Numbered from the stretch's first letter, positions 9,873 to 19,569 are shown. The stretch is 64,000 bases of DNA from Bacillus kexueae (GCF_022809095.1 NZ_JALAZE010000001.1:496001-560000), one strand, 5' to 3'. Program-made: numbers and translations. The notes: generated from the letters alone by a model not told the origin.

Positions 9873-11087
9873 TCAATAGCCGTCTTTCTTATAAAAGCAG
9901 CGTTGATCCGTTATCTCTAACACTTTCCTCCGATCATACGCAAAAAATATCATGAGCAAACTTAAGCATCCACAAACGAAATACATAAACGAGTAAGAAG
10001 ATAAATCAGCTAACGGTCCCATCATCACACTACCTAAAGATACTCCTAAATCGGCCATAGCAATAAATAATCCCAATAATACGTTGCGATTCGTTTTTGG
10101 CAATACAAACGTCAAATAAGTTGTTAACGTTGGATAAAGGAGTGCTTGAGCAATTCCCATTAAAATGGCTCCAACATAGAAAAAGACAACTCCGCCTATA
10201 ATCGAAAAGCTGACAAAATAAGCGGCTACTGAAAGCATTAAAATCGTCGACATCATAAAAGCAGAATGCCATTTACCATCTGAAGGAATCTTCTTTCGTA
10301 AAGTAAAGCGTGCCACCACAACGGTTCCAGCTTGTAGCATGAGATAAATCCCCGCATTCCCATTTTTTAATTGGGTTGCATACAGAGGGATGAAAGTTGT
10401 AATCGCACCGAATACTATGGATCCTACTAGCATCAATACACTACTTTTAAATAAGAAAGGATTTTTGAACAGCTGACTGAACGATTTCATCATTCTTCCG
10501 CTTGGTTCAGCGTGTTCAGTAGTAGACGAGGTCTCCTTCTTGTCCATCTTCGCACTATAGCCAAACAGACCTGTTAAGATGGCAATGACCACCATCACCA
10601 AAGTGAAGGAGTCCATCCCTTCTTGCCAAATTCCTAACGCTATTAAAGGACCGATAATACCCGGTATATAGGAAAATAATGAATATAACGATATTCCTTG
10701 TGAGCGATCCTTTTCTGGAAGCGCATCAATAATTCCAATCTGTAACGCCATAGAGAAAAAGGCGGTCGACACCCCTTGTAACATACGGGCAATTAAATAG
10801 CCGCCTAACTCAGTAAATGTATATAAGATTAAGGCGAACCCATTAATTATAAGAATCGTGCGTAATACTTTTATCGGTCCATATTTTTGAATCATATACC
10901 CAGCCCAAGGACGCAAAAACATGGTCGTAAACAAATAGGCTCCCATAATTAATCCAATGGTCGTATTACTTGCTCCTAATGCCTCCCCCTGTAAAGGAAT
11001 GATTACATTGAGAATAGCATTGGCACTAAAGTAAAGAAAGACCAACAAATATAGACGTAAAAAAGGCCAAGACATTGCTCCGTTCAA
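9873..11087 (-). CDS. cntE: CntE-like MFS metallophore exporter
   Basis: 404-residue major facilitator superfamily protein with 12 hydrophobic segments. The MFS loop 2-3 motif is seen as RPWAGYMIQKYGPIKVLR. It is the last gene of the cntKLMABCDFE operon, the position of CntE, which exports staphylopine in S. aureus. The likely start is a TTG at 11087: AGGAGG lies nine bases upstream, whereas the ATG at 11114 has no ribosome binding site and its first codons read through the AGGAGG itself. Substrate is inferred from operon position. Confidence 0.82.
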   Translation of the reverse strand: MNGAMSWPFLRLYLLVFLYFSANAILNVIIPLQGEALGASNTTIGLIMGAYLFTTMFLRPWAGYMIQKYGPIKVLRTILIINGFALILYTFTELGGYLIARMLQGVSTAFFSMALQIGIIDALPEKDRSQGISLYSLFSYIPGIIGPLIALGIWQEGMDSFTLVMVVIAILTGLFGYSAKMDKKETSSTTEHAEPSGRMMKSFSQLFKNPFLFKSSVLMLVGSIVFGAITTFIPLYATQLKNGNAGIYLMLQAGTVVVARFTLRKKIPSDGKWHSAFMMSTILMLSVAAYFVSFSIIGGVVFFYVGAILMGIAQALLYPTLTTYLTFVLPKTNRNVLLGLFIAMADLGVSLGSVMMGPLADLSSYSFMYFVCGCLSLLMIFFAYDRRKVLEITDQRCFYKKDGY

Positions 11088-11223
11088 ACTTCTTCTCCTC
11101 CTACACAAAAACATGACATTTTCTATCGTTTTGAAGCTCCCGGCATTTTTTTAAATAGTGCCAAACTCGAATATTGAAAAATCTACCCTTTAGTTTGCCG
11201 TCACCATTTCACACGCGAATCGA

Positions 11224-11976
11224 TTAAAACGTGATAATCTTTTGTAATAAGTTTCTAGCATAATCAGACTGTACATCTCGCAAATGTTCAATTTGAACCA
11301 TTTCTACGATTTGTCCATTTTTTAAAAAAAGAACTCTGTCGCAAATATAAGCGGCAGCTTGTATATCATGGGTGATGAAAATATAGCTCATATTGTAGGT
11401 TTTTTTTAGCATTTTAAATAAATCTAGTACTTGAATCTGAACCGATACATCTAAAGAGCTAATCGCTTCATCTAACAAAATGCATTTCGGTTCAGTTGAA
11501 ATCGCTCGTGCTATACACACCCTTTGCGCTTCTCCTCCTGAAAGTTCATGGGGATATTTCTTTCGATAAGAAGCGTTTAATCCAACCTGTTCTAATAGAT
11601 GGTCGATTTTGTATTCGATTTCTTTTTGTCCTTTTTTCTGTTCTTTCAACGGTTCCCTAATGGCTTCTTCCACCGTAAAAAATGGATTGATTGAAGAGGT
11701 ATAGTCTTGAAATACAGCACTTATATTTCCTGATCGTACGTTTCGATCTCGAATATTTTTCCCTTCAAATAAAACGGACCCGCGATCTGGCTTTTCAATT
11801 CCAACGATTAGTCGGCCTAACGTTGATTTTCCACTTCCACTTTCTCCAATGATGCCGAGACATTCGCCGCTATTACATTCAAAACGAATATTTTTTAAGA
11901 CGATCTGCTTTTCCCTTGAAAATAATCCACCTTTTTGATAGCTTTTTTCCACTCGGTCAACTTTCAGCATTTTCAA
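11224..11976 (-). CDS. cntF: CntF, ABC importer ATPase
   Basis: 250-residue ATPase of the Opp/nickel-peptide importer type, energising uptake of the metal-opine complex. It has Walker A GESGSGKST (about residues 41-49), signature LSGGEAQR, and Walker B CILLDEA followed by the H-loop histidine in FITHD. Its start overlaps the cntD stop in an ATGA junction, so the two are translationally coupled. CntD and CntF together form the heteromeric ATPase pair seen in the staphylococcal Cnt (formerly Opp1) importer. Confidence 0.9.
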   Translation of the reverse strand: MKMLKVDRVEKSYQKGGLFSREKQIVLKNIRFECNSGECLGIIGESGSGKSTLGRLIVGIEKPDRGSVLFEGKNIRDRNVRSGNISAVFQDYTSSINPFFTVEEAIREPLKEQKKGQKEIEYKIDHLLEQVGLNASYRKKYPHELSGGEAQRVCIARAISTEPKCILLDEAISSLDVSVQIQVLDLFKMLKKTYNMSYIFITHDIQAAAYICDRVLFLKNGQIVEMVQIEHLRDVQSDYARNLLQKIITF

Positions 11977-12791
11977 ACTCTCCCCATTATTTTCTTAAAA
12001 TGACTACTTACGGCATGCCTTGTAGAAACTAAATATCGAGTATATTCATGAGTCACTTCTGAAAAAACACGTTGGATATCTCCTCTTTCAACAATCCTCC
12101 CGTCCTTCATAACCAAAACATCATCTGCTATTTTTTTAACTACGCCTAAATCGTGGGAGACAAAAATCATTGAACATTCCATTCGTTCACGTATATGAAT
12201 AAGCTGTTCGACAACTTCATATTGTGAGACTGTATCCAGTGCCGTTGTCGGTTCATCAGCAATCATAACGTCTGGCTCTAACAAGAGTGCTAAAGCAATC
12301 ATGATTCGCTGAAGCATTCCACCTGATAATTGGTGTGGGAACTTATTCATAACTTCTAAGGGATTCTTTAACATAACACTCTCCAGGGCCTTTTTGATTC
12401 TTTCCTCTATTTCATATTTACTCCACCGGAAGTGCTCAACGAGGATTTCGTTTAATTGAACCCCAATCACGCAAGATGGATCGAAAGCGCTCATGCCATT
12501 TTGCATAATCATACAAAGGTTTTTTCCTCTTTTTTTTCTCATTTCTTTTTCAGATAGTTGATTTAAATTTTCTCCCTTAAAATAGATGTTCCCTGACTGT
12601 TGAATCCAAGGTTTATGTAGTCTCATAATGGACCGACAAGTGACAGATTTACCACTTCCACTTTCCCCTACAATGGCAAGGCAAGCACCTTTCTTAAGAT
12701 GAAATGAACTGTTATGGATAATGATTTTCCCCGTGTTTTTATCCATTACTTGCAAATTTTCAACTTCTAGAATATTCATAAGCCTTATCAC
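11973..12791 (-). CDS. cntD: CntD, ABC importer ATPase
   Basis: 272-residue ATPase with Walker A GESGSGKSV, signature LSGGMLQR, Walker B VMIADEPTTALD and H-loop FVSHDLG, plus the C-terminal extension of oligopeptide/nickel ATPases. The GTG at 12791 has an AAGGGA ribosome binding site; an in-frame ATG at 12779 is the alternative. Either start overlaps the end of cntC, so translation is coupled. Partner of CntF in driving staphylopine-metal import. Confidence 0.9.
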   Translation of the reverse strand: MIRLMNILEVENLQVMDKNTGKIIIHNSSFHLKKGACLAIVGESGSGKSVTCRSIMRLHKPWIQQSGNIYFKGENLNQLSEKEMRKKRGKNLCMIMQNGMSAFDPSCVIGVQLNEILVEHFRWSKYEIEERIKKALESVMLKNPLEVMNKFPHQLSGGMLQRIMIALALLLEPDVMIADEPTTALDTVSQYEVVEQLIHIRERMECSMIFVSHDLGVVKKIADDVLVMKDGRIVERGDIQRVFSEVTHEYTRYLVSTRHAVSSHFKKIMGRV

Positions 12792-13662
12792 TTCTTTCCC
12801 TTGATAACACCTTTTTTCTTTCGTACCTATTTCTAGAATTTAATAACTTAGGATCTAACGCCACTTGTAAAGCATCCGATAAGAAGTTAAAGGAAGATAC
12901 GACAATAATAATGGCTAGTCCTGGTGCTAACATTAGCTCAGGTCTTGAGAACATTACTTGTCTTGCCTCATTGAGCATCATCCCCCATTCAGCATGTGGC
13001 GCTTGAATACCAAGACCTAAAAATGAAAATCCTGAAATTTGCAAAATCATAGAACCCATTGATCCACTTGCAATGACGGCAATATCAGAAAGGGTAACTG
13101 GAACAATATGCCGCCATAAGATCTTCACATTACTTACTCCAGCAACTTTAGAAAATTTAACAAAATCCAAGTCCGCATACTGCATGACTGACGTTCTGAT
13201 TACACGAGCAAACCAGGCCCATTTCATCAATATAAACGCTATTAATATGTTCTTTAACCCGACTCCTAAAATCCCAACAATCGCCAATGTCATCACATAC
13301 CCAGGGAAGGAAAGCATAATATCGCAAATTCTCATGATAAGAAAATCCACTTTTCCTCGAAAGTACCCCGCAATAAACCCGACAATTGCCCCAATCAATA
13401 CAGACAGGAATAATGATGCGAGAACCCATAAAACACTTGGACGAATACCATACATTAATCTAGATAAAATGCATCTTCCTAAATGATCGTTACCTAATAA
13501 ATACTCCCAAGAAGGGGGAGCATATTTTAGCTTCATATTTACTTCATAAGGGTCATGTGGTGCGAGATAAGGAGCGAAAAGTCCAACAATTATTGTAAGA
13601 ACGATGACGATAAAACAAGCGGTGGCCAATCGATCTTTGCTTAAATTCCTCAATAAGTTCAT
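12760..13662 (-). CDS. cntC: CntC, ABC importer permease
   Basis: 300-residue inner-membrane permease of the DppC/OppC/NikC family with six hydrophobic segments. The EAA-type cytoplasmic loop follows ADLDFVKFSKVAGVSN. The N-terminal segment ends in the family-typical APHDPYEVN stretch, followed by GNDHLGRCILSRLMYG. The ATG directly abuts the stop of cntB. Together with CntB it forms the channel of the metallophore importer. Confidence 0.9.
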   Translation of the reverse strand: MNLLRNLSKDRLATACFIVIVLTIIVGLFAPYLAPHDPYEVNMKLKYAPPSWEYLLGNDHLGRCILSRLMYGIRPSVLWVLASLFLSVLIGAIVGFIAGYFRGKVDFLIMRICDIMLSFPGYVMTLAIVGILGVGLKNILIAFILMKWAWFARVIRTSVMQYADLDFVKFSKVAGVSNVKILWRHIVPVTLSDIAVIASGSMGSMILQISGFSFLGLGIQAPHAEWGMMLNEARQVMFSRPELMLAPGLAIIIVVSSFNFLSDALQVALDPKLLNSRNRYERKKVLSRERSDKAYEYSRS

Positions 13663-14595
13663 TTACAATCCCTTCCTTAATTTCGGGTTCATCGCCGCAT
13701 TTATAATATCGGACAAAGTGTTAAATAACACGAATGAGACAGCTAATATCAAAACGTAAGCTTGAATAATGGGGAAATCTCTACTTAGAATGGACCTTAC
13801 GCTTAAACTTCCTAACCCAGGCCATGCAAAAACATTCTCGATTACGACTGTGCTTCCCAATATAATAGGGATTGCCATACAAAAAACCGAAATCGCAACT
13901 TGTAAAGCATTTCTCAGCATATGTAGGGTGATCTTCCGATTAGGGACACCACATGCCTTAGCATAAAGTACATAATCTTCATTTAATTGCGTTAACATGG
14001 AACTCCTTACCACCCTGAAATAAATGCCCACATAACTGACGGTAATCACAGCAACAGGGAGAATATAACTTCTAAAGGAATCCATCCCATTGGTTGGAAA
14101 CAAGTCCAATCGAACAGAAAAGTACCAAATCATGAGGGACGCAAGCCAATACGACGGCATGGTAGCTAAGAAAAATAAAACACTTCTAATCGATTGATCA
14201 ACAATCGTTCCTTCTCGTAATGCACAAACTACACCTAAAAAAATGGATAACAAAATAATGAAAAAGGATGAAACGATCGTTAGTTTTGCTGTATTTAAAA
14301 AAGCAGGAGCTATTAAGGACCAAACCGGCTCTCCAGTCACATATGAATGACCGAAATCCAACTGTAGACAAGCTATGAGCCAATCCCAATACCTAATGAT
14401 GAATGGTTGATCTAACCCGAGCTCAGCTTTCGTTTGAGCCATTAATTCTTCGGTTATTTTCGGAACACCTTGCGCATGCAGTACCACTTCAGCTGGGTCT
14501 AGAGGGGAAAGGTTAATTAAGACAAACGTTAAAAACGATATGACTAAAAGCAAAGGAATTGACACCAATATCCTTTTCAATATGTAAATTCCCAT
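13663..14595 (-). CDS. cntB: CntB, ABC importer permease
   Basis: 310-residue permease of the DppB/OppB/NikB family. The first helix is typical (ILKRILVSIPLLLVISFLTF), followed by a long extracytoplasmic segment with LGLDQPFIIRYWDWL and six helices in all; the coupling loop contains LNEDYVLYAKACGVPN. A strong AGGAGG precedes the ATG at 14595. A 224-base structured gap separates it from cntA, unlike the tight spacing of the other transport genes. Confidence 0.9.
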   Translation of the reverse strand: MGIYILKRILVSIPLLLVISFLTFVLINLSPLDPAEVVLHAQGVPKITEELMAQTKAELGLDQPFIIRYWDWLIACLQLDFGHSYVTGEPVWSLIAPAFLNTAKLTIVSSFFIILLSIFLGVVCALREGTIVDQSIRSVLFFLATMPSYWLASLMIWYFSVRLDLFPTNGMDSFRSYILPVAVITVSYVGIYFRVVRSSMLTQLNEDYVLYAKACGVPNRKITLHMLRNALQVAISVFCMAIPIILGSTVVIENVFAWPGLGSLSVRSILSRDFPIIQAYVLILAVSFVLFNTLSDIINAAMNPKLRKGL

Positions 14596-14705
14596 AGAAA
14601 CCTCCTAAGTGAAAACCATTTCGATATAGTAATATTCGTAAGGTTTGATGAGCTATCACTTCCCTACTCAACGCTCCTTTCGAAAATAGACGAATAAATA
14701 AGGAG

Positions 14706-14766
14706 TGCCCAAGACGTGTCTACTAGTAGGGACGGATTAGTTTCCGTAACCTTGATGGCATGGGCA
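14706..14766 (-). other. structured intercistronic element between cntA and cntB
   Basis: Outer arms TGCCCA (14706-14711) and TGGGCA (14761-14766) enclose several nested short repeats: AGAC/GTCT, the self-complementary CTACTAGTAG, and a hairpin with ACGGA/TCCGT arms. It sits in the only long gap of the transport half of the operon, where mRNA structure could protect or separate the cntA message. No known riboswitch class is recognised. Confidence 0.35.
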
Positions 14767-14819
14767 ACCCCTTTTTGAAACAGCGATTTATATCTCGAAA
14801 CGATTAAGAATCAACAATC

Positions 14820-16439
14820 TTATTCAAAATACATTTGCTCAAATGGTAGCTCGTATTGTGTTTGCTTGAAGGAAATACCATTTAAGTTTTTAGGTGCAAT
14901 GATCGTCATTTGTCCATTCGTAATTGGAATAAAGACTGCTTCATCATGAACAATGGTCAAAATATTTTCATATAATGATTTTCTTTCTTCCTCGTCAGTT
15001 GAAATCATTACGTTTTCGATATTTTCATAGAGTTCCTCTGCTTCATCAATGCCGCTTGTGCTGTGCAAGTAAGAGGACTCCGAAGTAAACGCAGCAATTG
15101 TACTTTGTGGGTCGTAAGCTAATCCCCATGTTTGATTGAATAATAATTCATAATCACCTGTTGATCTTCGGTTGGCAATCGAAGTAGATTCTTCTCCAAG
15201 AATTTCCAGTTCAATACCAATCTCCTTCAAATAGCTTTGAATCAATTCTGCCTCCGCCTTTTGAGAAGGAGAGTTACTATCAAAATATAATTTCATTGCT
15301 AGTTTTTTTCCCTCTTTTGTTCGAACTTCAGCCCCCGTCTCGATAGTCCAGCCAGCTTTGTCTAAAATTTCTTTTGCCTTGTCTAACTGGAATCCTCTTT
15401 GTTTCAACTCAACATCCGCATACGGAATGTTCTGTGAGAATAATGTATGGGCTACGGTTTCCGTTCCATTTAAAATATCTTCACTAATGGTTTTTCGATC
15501 GATTGCATACCAAATCGCTTCACGGACAGCCGTTTCATGAATCGGACTATCAAGTTTAATGCTATTAGCTACAATCATTTTCGTATTCATCGCTTCGCTT
15601 TTAACAATTTGATATTTTCCGGAGTCCTCCAGTAGTTTCATAGCTTCCACATCGATGCTGTCGACACCTCGATCATCTGTAAATACAAAATTGACTTCTC
15701 CTTTTTGCAATGCTAAAAAGGTTGTTTCTCCTGATGGAAGTACTTTAAACGTAATGTTTTGAATTGAAGGTACTCCGCCCCAGTAGCTTTCATTCGCTTC
15801 AAACGTAGCATACTCATCCACTTGATGATCTTTTAATACATATGGACCTGTACCATGATAGCCCTGCACTCCATCTTTTGTTCCCTCATCAACAAAATCA
15901 TTCGGCGATATAAAAACATAAGGTCTTGTCAGAGATAATTCTTGCAACGTTGGATAATAAGGCTCTGATAATACTAACTCAACTGTATACTCATCGATTA
16001 CATTACAACTAACTAACTTAGACGATAATTTAATCCAAGAATGCTTTTCTGCATTTTTTTGTACCGCTTCAATATTTTTCTTCACGGCCTCCGCGTTAAA
16101 CGGCTCCCCATCGTGGAATTTTACGTCTTTCCTCAAATGAAACGTGTAAACTTTTCCATCGTTCGAAACGTCCCATGATTCTGCAAGCAGCGGTTTAATT
16201 CCATCTTCTGTATTTTCAACTAGCGATTCAAAGACCATCCCTTGTGCTGGCATTGAACCTGCATACAAATGTGGGTTCATATCATTAATGTCTTTAGTCG
16301 TTGCAATAACTAGTTCGTTTTGATTGGAATCCTTATTACTGCTTTCACTGTCCGTGGTTGCCGAATTGGAAGAACAAGCAACTAACACTGATAAGACGAT
16401 ACATATTAAAGACACAATCTTCATTTTTTTCCCAAGCAT
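14820..16439 (-). CDS. cntA: CntA, staphylopine-type metallophore-binding lipoprotein
   Basis: 539-residue extracytoplasmic solute-binding protein of the SBP_bac_5 (oligopeptide/nickel) family. The signal peptide ends in a lipobox (LVAC, Cys22), so it is anchored to the outer face of the membrane. Motifs include PLLAESWDVSNDGKVYTFHL and VKFHDGEPFNAEAV. In S. aureus, CntA captures staphylopine bound to Zn, Ni or Co and delivers it to CntBCDF. An AAAAAGGAGAG site precedes the ATG. Position directly after cntM matches the staphylococcal operon. Confidence 0.9.
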   Translation of the reverse strand: MLGKKMKIVSLICIVLSVLVACSSNSATTDSESSNKDSNQNELVIATTKDINDMNPHLYAGSMPAQGMVFESLVENTEDGIKPLLAESWDVSNDGKVYTFHLRKDVKFHDGEPFNAEAVKKNIEAVQKNAEKHSWIKLSSKLVSCNVIDEYTVELVLSEPYYPTLQELSLTRPYVFISPNDFVDEGTKDGVQGYHGTGPYVLKDHQVDEYATFEANESYWGGVPSIQNITFKVLPSGETTFLALQKGEVNFVFTDDRGVDSIDVEAMKLLEDSGKYQIVKSEAMNTKMIVANSIKLDSPIHETAVREAIWYAIDRKTISEDILNGTETVAHTLFSQNIPYADVELKQRGFQLDKAKEILDKAGWTIETGAEVRTKEGKKLAMKLYFDSNSPSQKAEAELIQSYLKEIGIELEILGEESTSIANRRSTGDYELLFNQTWGLAYDPQSTIAAFTSESSYLHSTSGIDEAEELYENIENVMISTDEEERKSLYENILTIVHDEAVFIPITNGQMTIIAPKNLNGISFKQTQYELPFEQMYFE

Positions 16440-16531
16440 GTATGACTCTCCTTTTTACAATTCAATAAATCAACATTTTTAAATGTACTCAAATTAAATC
16501 GAAATCATTCCTATTTAAAGTGTAAACGACT

Positions 16532-17848
16532 TTATGATTTACTTTTTTCCTTATAACCTTTTTCAAATTCATCGCAAATCATTTGCAAGTCTTCTTCAAA
16601 ATTTTGAGCAGTAAAAGCATGAGATCGCAATTCACCGCTATGAGATCTAGCGAATTGGTCAATTTTTCTTTCATATCTTTCAATGAAGCGGTCAATCGTT
16701 GGGCAATCCACCTTTAAATAGTTGGCAATCCCTTGAATGATTTTGACGCGATAATAGTCTTCCTTAGGCATTCTCGGTATATCCCAATATCCTTCCTTGT
16801 TAACAAATACTTTTCTAAATGGAACCGCAGAGAAATCAAAATATTTCCCTTGTTCATCCGGTTCGGAAAATGGATCAATCAACAGAGAGGTGTAACGTAT
16901 GTACAATAAATATTGTTGATGAATAGACGGCAAATGATTGAAACTTTCAATATCCTTTCGAGATAAATTTTCCTGTCTTACCGGATAATTATCATCAATC
17001 ATGAATTTAAGCAAATTGATGCTTTGTATATTCATTTTTTCGATTATCGTTATAATTTCTTTCCAATGGGCTAGCATCTCTTCAATTAAATTTTGTGTAA
17101 TCGGCCCTTCTGGATAAATTTTGTAGACATATTTTTTCGTCTCGAGCTCCCCAAATATCACACGTAATGAGAAATCGTTCATAAATAACGGCGGGTGTAC
17201 ATATAAAGAGATGTTTCTTGTTTCTGCCTCAATCGGATACTTCATTATTTCCAAAGCTATTCCTAATCTTTCATATAGCTGGCGCAATTGATCGACATTC
17301 TCAGATGAATAATGCGTTGATCCGAGGTAAATTTTTTTCTTCACACCAGTTGTTAACACATGATTACGTGGTTGATTCTCTATCCAACGCGTATCACCAA
17401 AGTAGGTGGAGAAACTTATTATTTCTACATTTGGATTCATACGTCTCATATAGTTTTTCACTAAACGATTTGAACCGAAAGTGGGCGAAACTAAAACAAC
17501 GCATTTAACTTGTTTTAAAAGATCGTCACTTATTTGCTTCAATACATCCATGTAAGCATCGGTTGTTACCGAAAAGATAAGCGTATCCCAATCACCTTGA
17601 ATCGTTTCATATCCTTTAAATACTTTGTCTACGTAGCACTGCCCTGCCATAGCTTGATGCTGTTCGTTTTGAACACTCGCTTGAATGAGGTGATTACTTG
17701 ACTCAAGAGCTTTAAAGACTTTTTCTGAACGAACAGATTCCCTACCAGAGATCCCTACATCGCAATTCAACTGTTTTTTTAACGTGACCGCCAATTGAAT
17801 AGATGTAGGCCCAGTTCCTAATAGTAGTACTCGTTGAAATCCACTCAT
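16532..17848 (-). CDS. cntM: CntM, staphylopine-type opine dehydrogenase
   Basis: 438-residue NAD(P)H-dependent opine dehydrogenase that condenses the CntL product with a 2-oxo acid in the last step of opine metallophore synthesis. The Rossmann motif GTGPTSIQLA begins at residue 11. Arg36 in the SGRES motif corresponds to S. aureus Arg33, associated with NADPH preference. Asp152 in FSTYFGDTR corresponds to S. aureus Asp150, associated with pyruvate rather than 2-oxoglutarate. The conserved ETRNISLYVHPPLFMND block is also present. These residues predict staphylopine. The start at 17848 has AAGGGAGG upstream. Confidence 0.92.
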   Translation of the reverse strand: MSGFQRVLLLGTGPTSIQLAVTLKKQLNCDVGISGRESVRSEKVFKALESSNHLIQASVQNEQHQAMAGQCYVDKVFKGYETIQGDWDTLIFSVTTDAYMDVLKQISDDLLKQVKCVVLVSPTFGSNRLVKNYMRRMNPNVEIISFSTYFGDTRWIENQPRNHVLTTGVKKKIYLGSTHYSSENVDQLRQLYERLGIALEIMKYPIEAETRNISLYVHPPLFMNDFSLRVIFGELETKKYVYKIYPEGPITQNLIEEMLAHWKEIITIIEKMNIQSINLLKFMIDDNYPVRQENLSRKDIESFNHLPSIHQQYLLYIRYTSLLIDPFSEPDEQGKYFDFSAVPFRKVFVNKEGYWDIPRMPKEDYYRVKIIQGIANYLKVDCPTIDRFIERYERKIDQFARSHSGELRSHAFTAQNFEEDLQMICDEFEKGYKEKSKS

Positions 17849-17865
17849 AAAAACCTCCCTTTCTA

Positions 17866-18663
17866 TTAAAATATTTTTTTGTAAAGAGCTATATCAAAGA
17901 TTTGATTTGGGCGTATTACATTCTCAACTAACCGCCACTTATTTTCATCCACTTCTCTCATTGGATAATTAAACAAAGATTTTAACTGATCCCCATATCT
18001 CATCGCGACTACAACTTGTTCATCAGTCGACTCATATAATTGGTCTAATATGTCGTATTTGCTTTCAACCGTTGAACTAAAAATTACATGGGTGAGATCT
18101 CGACAAAGTTCAAGATCTTCCACCGATGATTTTTCTAACTTTATGTTCAGTCCTCTCCCCAATCTTTCCACGACATCTCGGCCAAGATTAATAGCCTCTT
18201 CATCAATATCGATGCCAACTACTTCCGCTCCGGTGCGTTTGGCGATTAATAAGGGAGTCATTGGAAATGCACCCGATCCTACTAATAATACTTTTGAATC
18301 AAAGGAAATTCGAAAACTACCGAACTCTTCTTCTATGCATGATTCGATATTTTGAAAATAATCGGTGATTTCTACTTTTTCATCTCGTAACTTTAAAGCA
18401 CGATATTTTTCCATCATCGCAACAGCTCGTGCTGATTGTTTTCTTAAATCCGCCAGAAGCTGATTCCATTCGCTCATTTTTTGAAGTTCTAATTGCTCCC
18501 AAACCTTTTGATTTTTTTCATTCGTTATAAAATGAGCGTATTCGTTAATTAAATGCTCCAATTGAGAATAATGACTTGTCGTATAATCATGCTTTCCCAC
18601 TAGTTCGTTAAACTTTGCTAAAAACGAATCTAACGTTTCTTGAAACGTTTGTAATACAACCAA
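17866..18663 (-). CDS. cntL: CntL, nicotianamine synthase-like aminobutyrate transferase
   Basis: 265-residue enzyme that transfers the aminobutyrate group of S-adenosylmethionine to histidine in opine metallophore synthesis. The methyltransferase-like fold is shown by KVLLVGSGAFPMTPLLIAKR and the acidic VVGIDIDEEA after it (about residues 123-155), as in bacterial nicotianamine synthase-like proteins. The start is a TTG at 18663 with AAGGAGG seven bases upstream. It lies 26 bases after cntK and 17 before cntM. Confidence 0.9.
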   Translation of the reverse strand: MVVLQTFQETLDSFLAKFNELVGKHDYTTSHYSQLEHLINEYAHFITNEKNQKVWEQLELQKMSEWNQLLADLRKQSARAVAMMEKYRALKLRDEKVEITDYFQNIESCIEEEFGSFRISFDSKVLLVGSGAFPMTPLLIAKRTGAEVVGIDIDEEAINLGRDVVERLGRGLNIKLEKSSVEDLELCRDLTHVIFSSTVESKYDILDQLYESTDEQVVVAMRYGDQLKSLFNYPMREVDENKWRLVENVIRPNQIFDIALYKKIF

Positions 18664-18689
18664 TCGTTTTCCTCCTTATCATTTGGGTA

Positions 18690-19529
18690 TTAAATTTGTA
18701 TAAACGCCTTCCCCTGTGCGACGATTCCAACACCTCCTTCAATCGAAATGCTAGTTAAATTCCCTTCTTGGCAAGTAGCCACTACTTTCATTTCACCACC
18801 TGGCTGGCAAATCGTTGCGGAAAGATTTCTTTTATGTTCATTTTTCCATGCCAAATATGCTCCTAAAGATGCCGTGCCTGAGCCGCACCCTCTTTCCCAA
18901 ACTATGCTGTCAACAAGGGGAACGTAAATAAGCGGGGCCATTTCACCTGATTTCGACTTATATAGCAATATGCCAATTAATTTGGATCCTACAGTCACTC
19001 CTAGCAGTTCGGCTAATGATTGTGCTTTCTCCTTTACTTTTTGGCTAAACTCCTCTACTTCTATCACAATATGGATGAAATCCTGATATCTAATGATCCC
19101 AATATCCAATTCGTCTCCATCATACTTGATTGTTTTTTGTTCAATACGTTCGGGAATCGGCATCATAACTTGGCAGTAAAATTCATCTGCTTTTCTTCTC
19201 ACCTGACATCTTATTAATCTATCAGTGCCTGATGACTCTAACAGAATTTCTTTCCAAACACCTTGTTCTAATCCTTGCTCAGATGCAAGATAAACGGCCA
19301 AGGCCATACAAGCATTTCCACAAAACTCGCCCCCAGCCATTTGTAAATGAGCAGCAGCTTCATGATTCTTCGCCTTTTCGATGAAACCAACTTGCTCAGC
19401 ATATACATGGTCATATGACATCATTTGTGATGCGATGCGTTCATACTCTACTGTTTGAGAATTCATTTTTACGAGAATGGTCATATTTTGCGTTGGACTA
19501 AATTTAATAAAATCAACTTCCTGCTTCAT
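18690..19529 (-). CDS. cntK: CntK, histidine racemase (DapF-like fold)
   Basis: 279-residue cofactor-independent racemase of the diaminopimelate epimerase fold. It supplies D-histidine for staphylopine-type metallophores. The two catalytic cysteines are visible: Cys70 in GGEFCGNAC and Cys215 in ERGCGSGTAS. It is the first gene of the operon, 40 bases downstream of a Zur box, with AAAGGAAAGAGG before the ATG. Diaminopimelate epimerase itself is excluded by context. Presence of cntK distinguishes D-His products (staphylopine, bacillopaline) from L-His ones (pseudopaline, yersinopine). Confidence 0.9.
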   Translation of the reverse strand: MKQEVDFIKFSPTQNMTILVKMNSQTVEYERIASQMMSYDHVYAEQVGFIEKAKNHEAAAHLQMAGGEFCGNACMALAVYLASEQGLEQGVWKEILLESSGTDRLIRCQVRRKADEFYCQVMMPIPERIEQKTIKYDGDELDIGIIRYQDFIHIVIEVEEFSQKVKEKAQSLAELLGVTVGSKLIGILLYKSKSGEMAPLIYVPLVDSIVWERGCGSGTASLGAYLAWKNEHKRNLSATICQPGGEMKVVATCQEGNLTSISIEGGVGIVAQGKAFIQI

Positions 19530-19569
19530 GGCCTCTTTCCTTTACACGATGATTTTCTTGAAATGTATT

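Noticed and set aside
11224-16439. Nickel or oligopeptide ABC importer
   Set aside because: The family is the same, but linkage to cntKLM and cntE and the Zur box make the metallophore assignment much stronger.
18690-19529. Diaminopimelate epimerase (dapF)
   Set aside because: Both catalytic cysteines are present, but the gene lies first in a zinc-controlled metallophore operon, where histidine racemase is expected.
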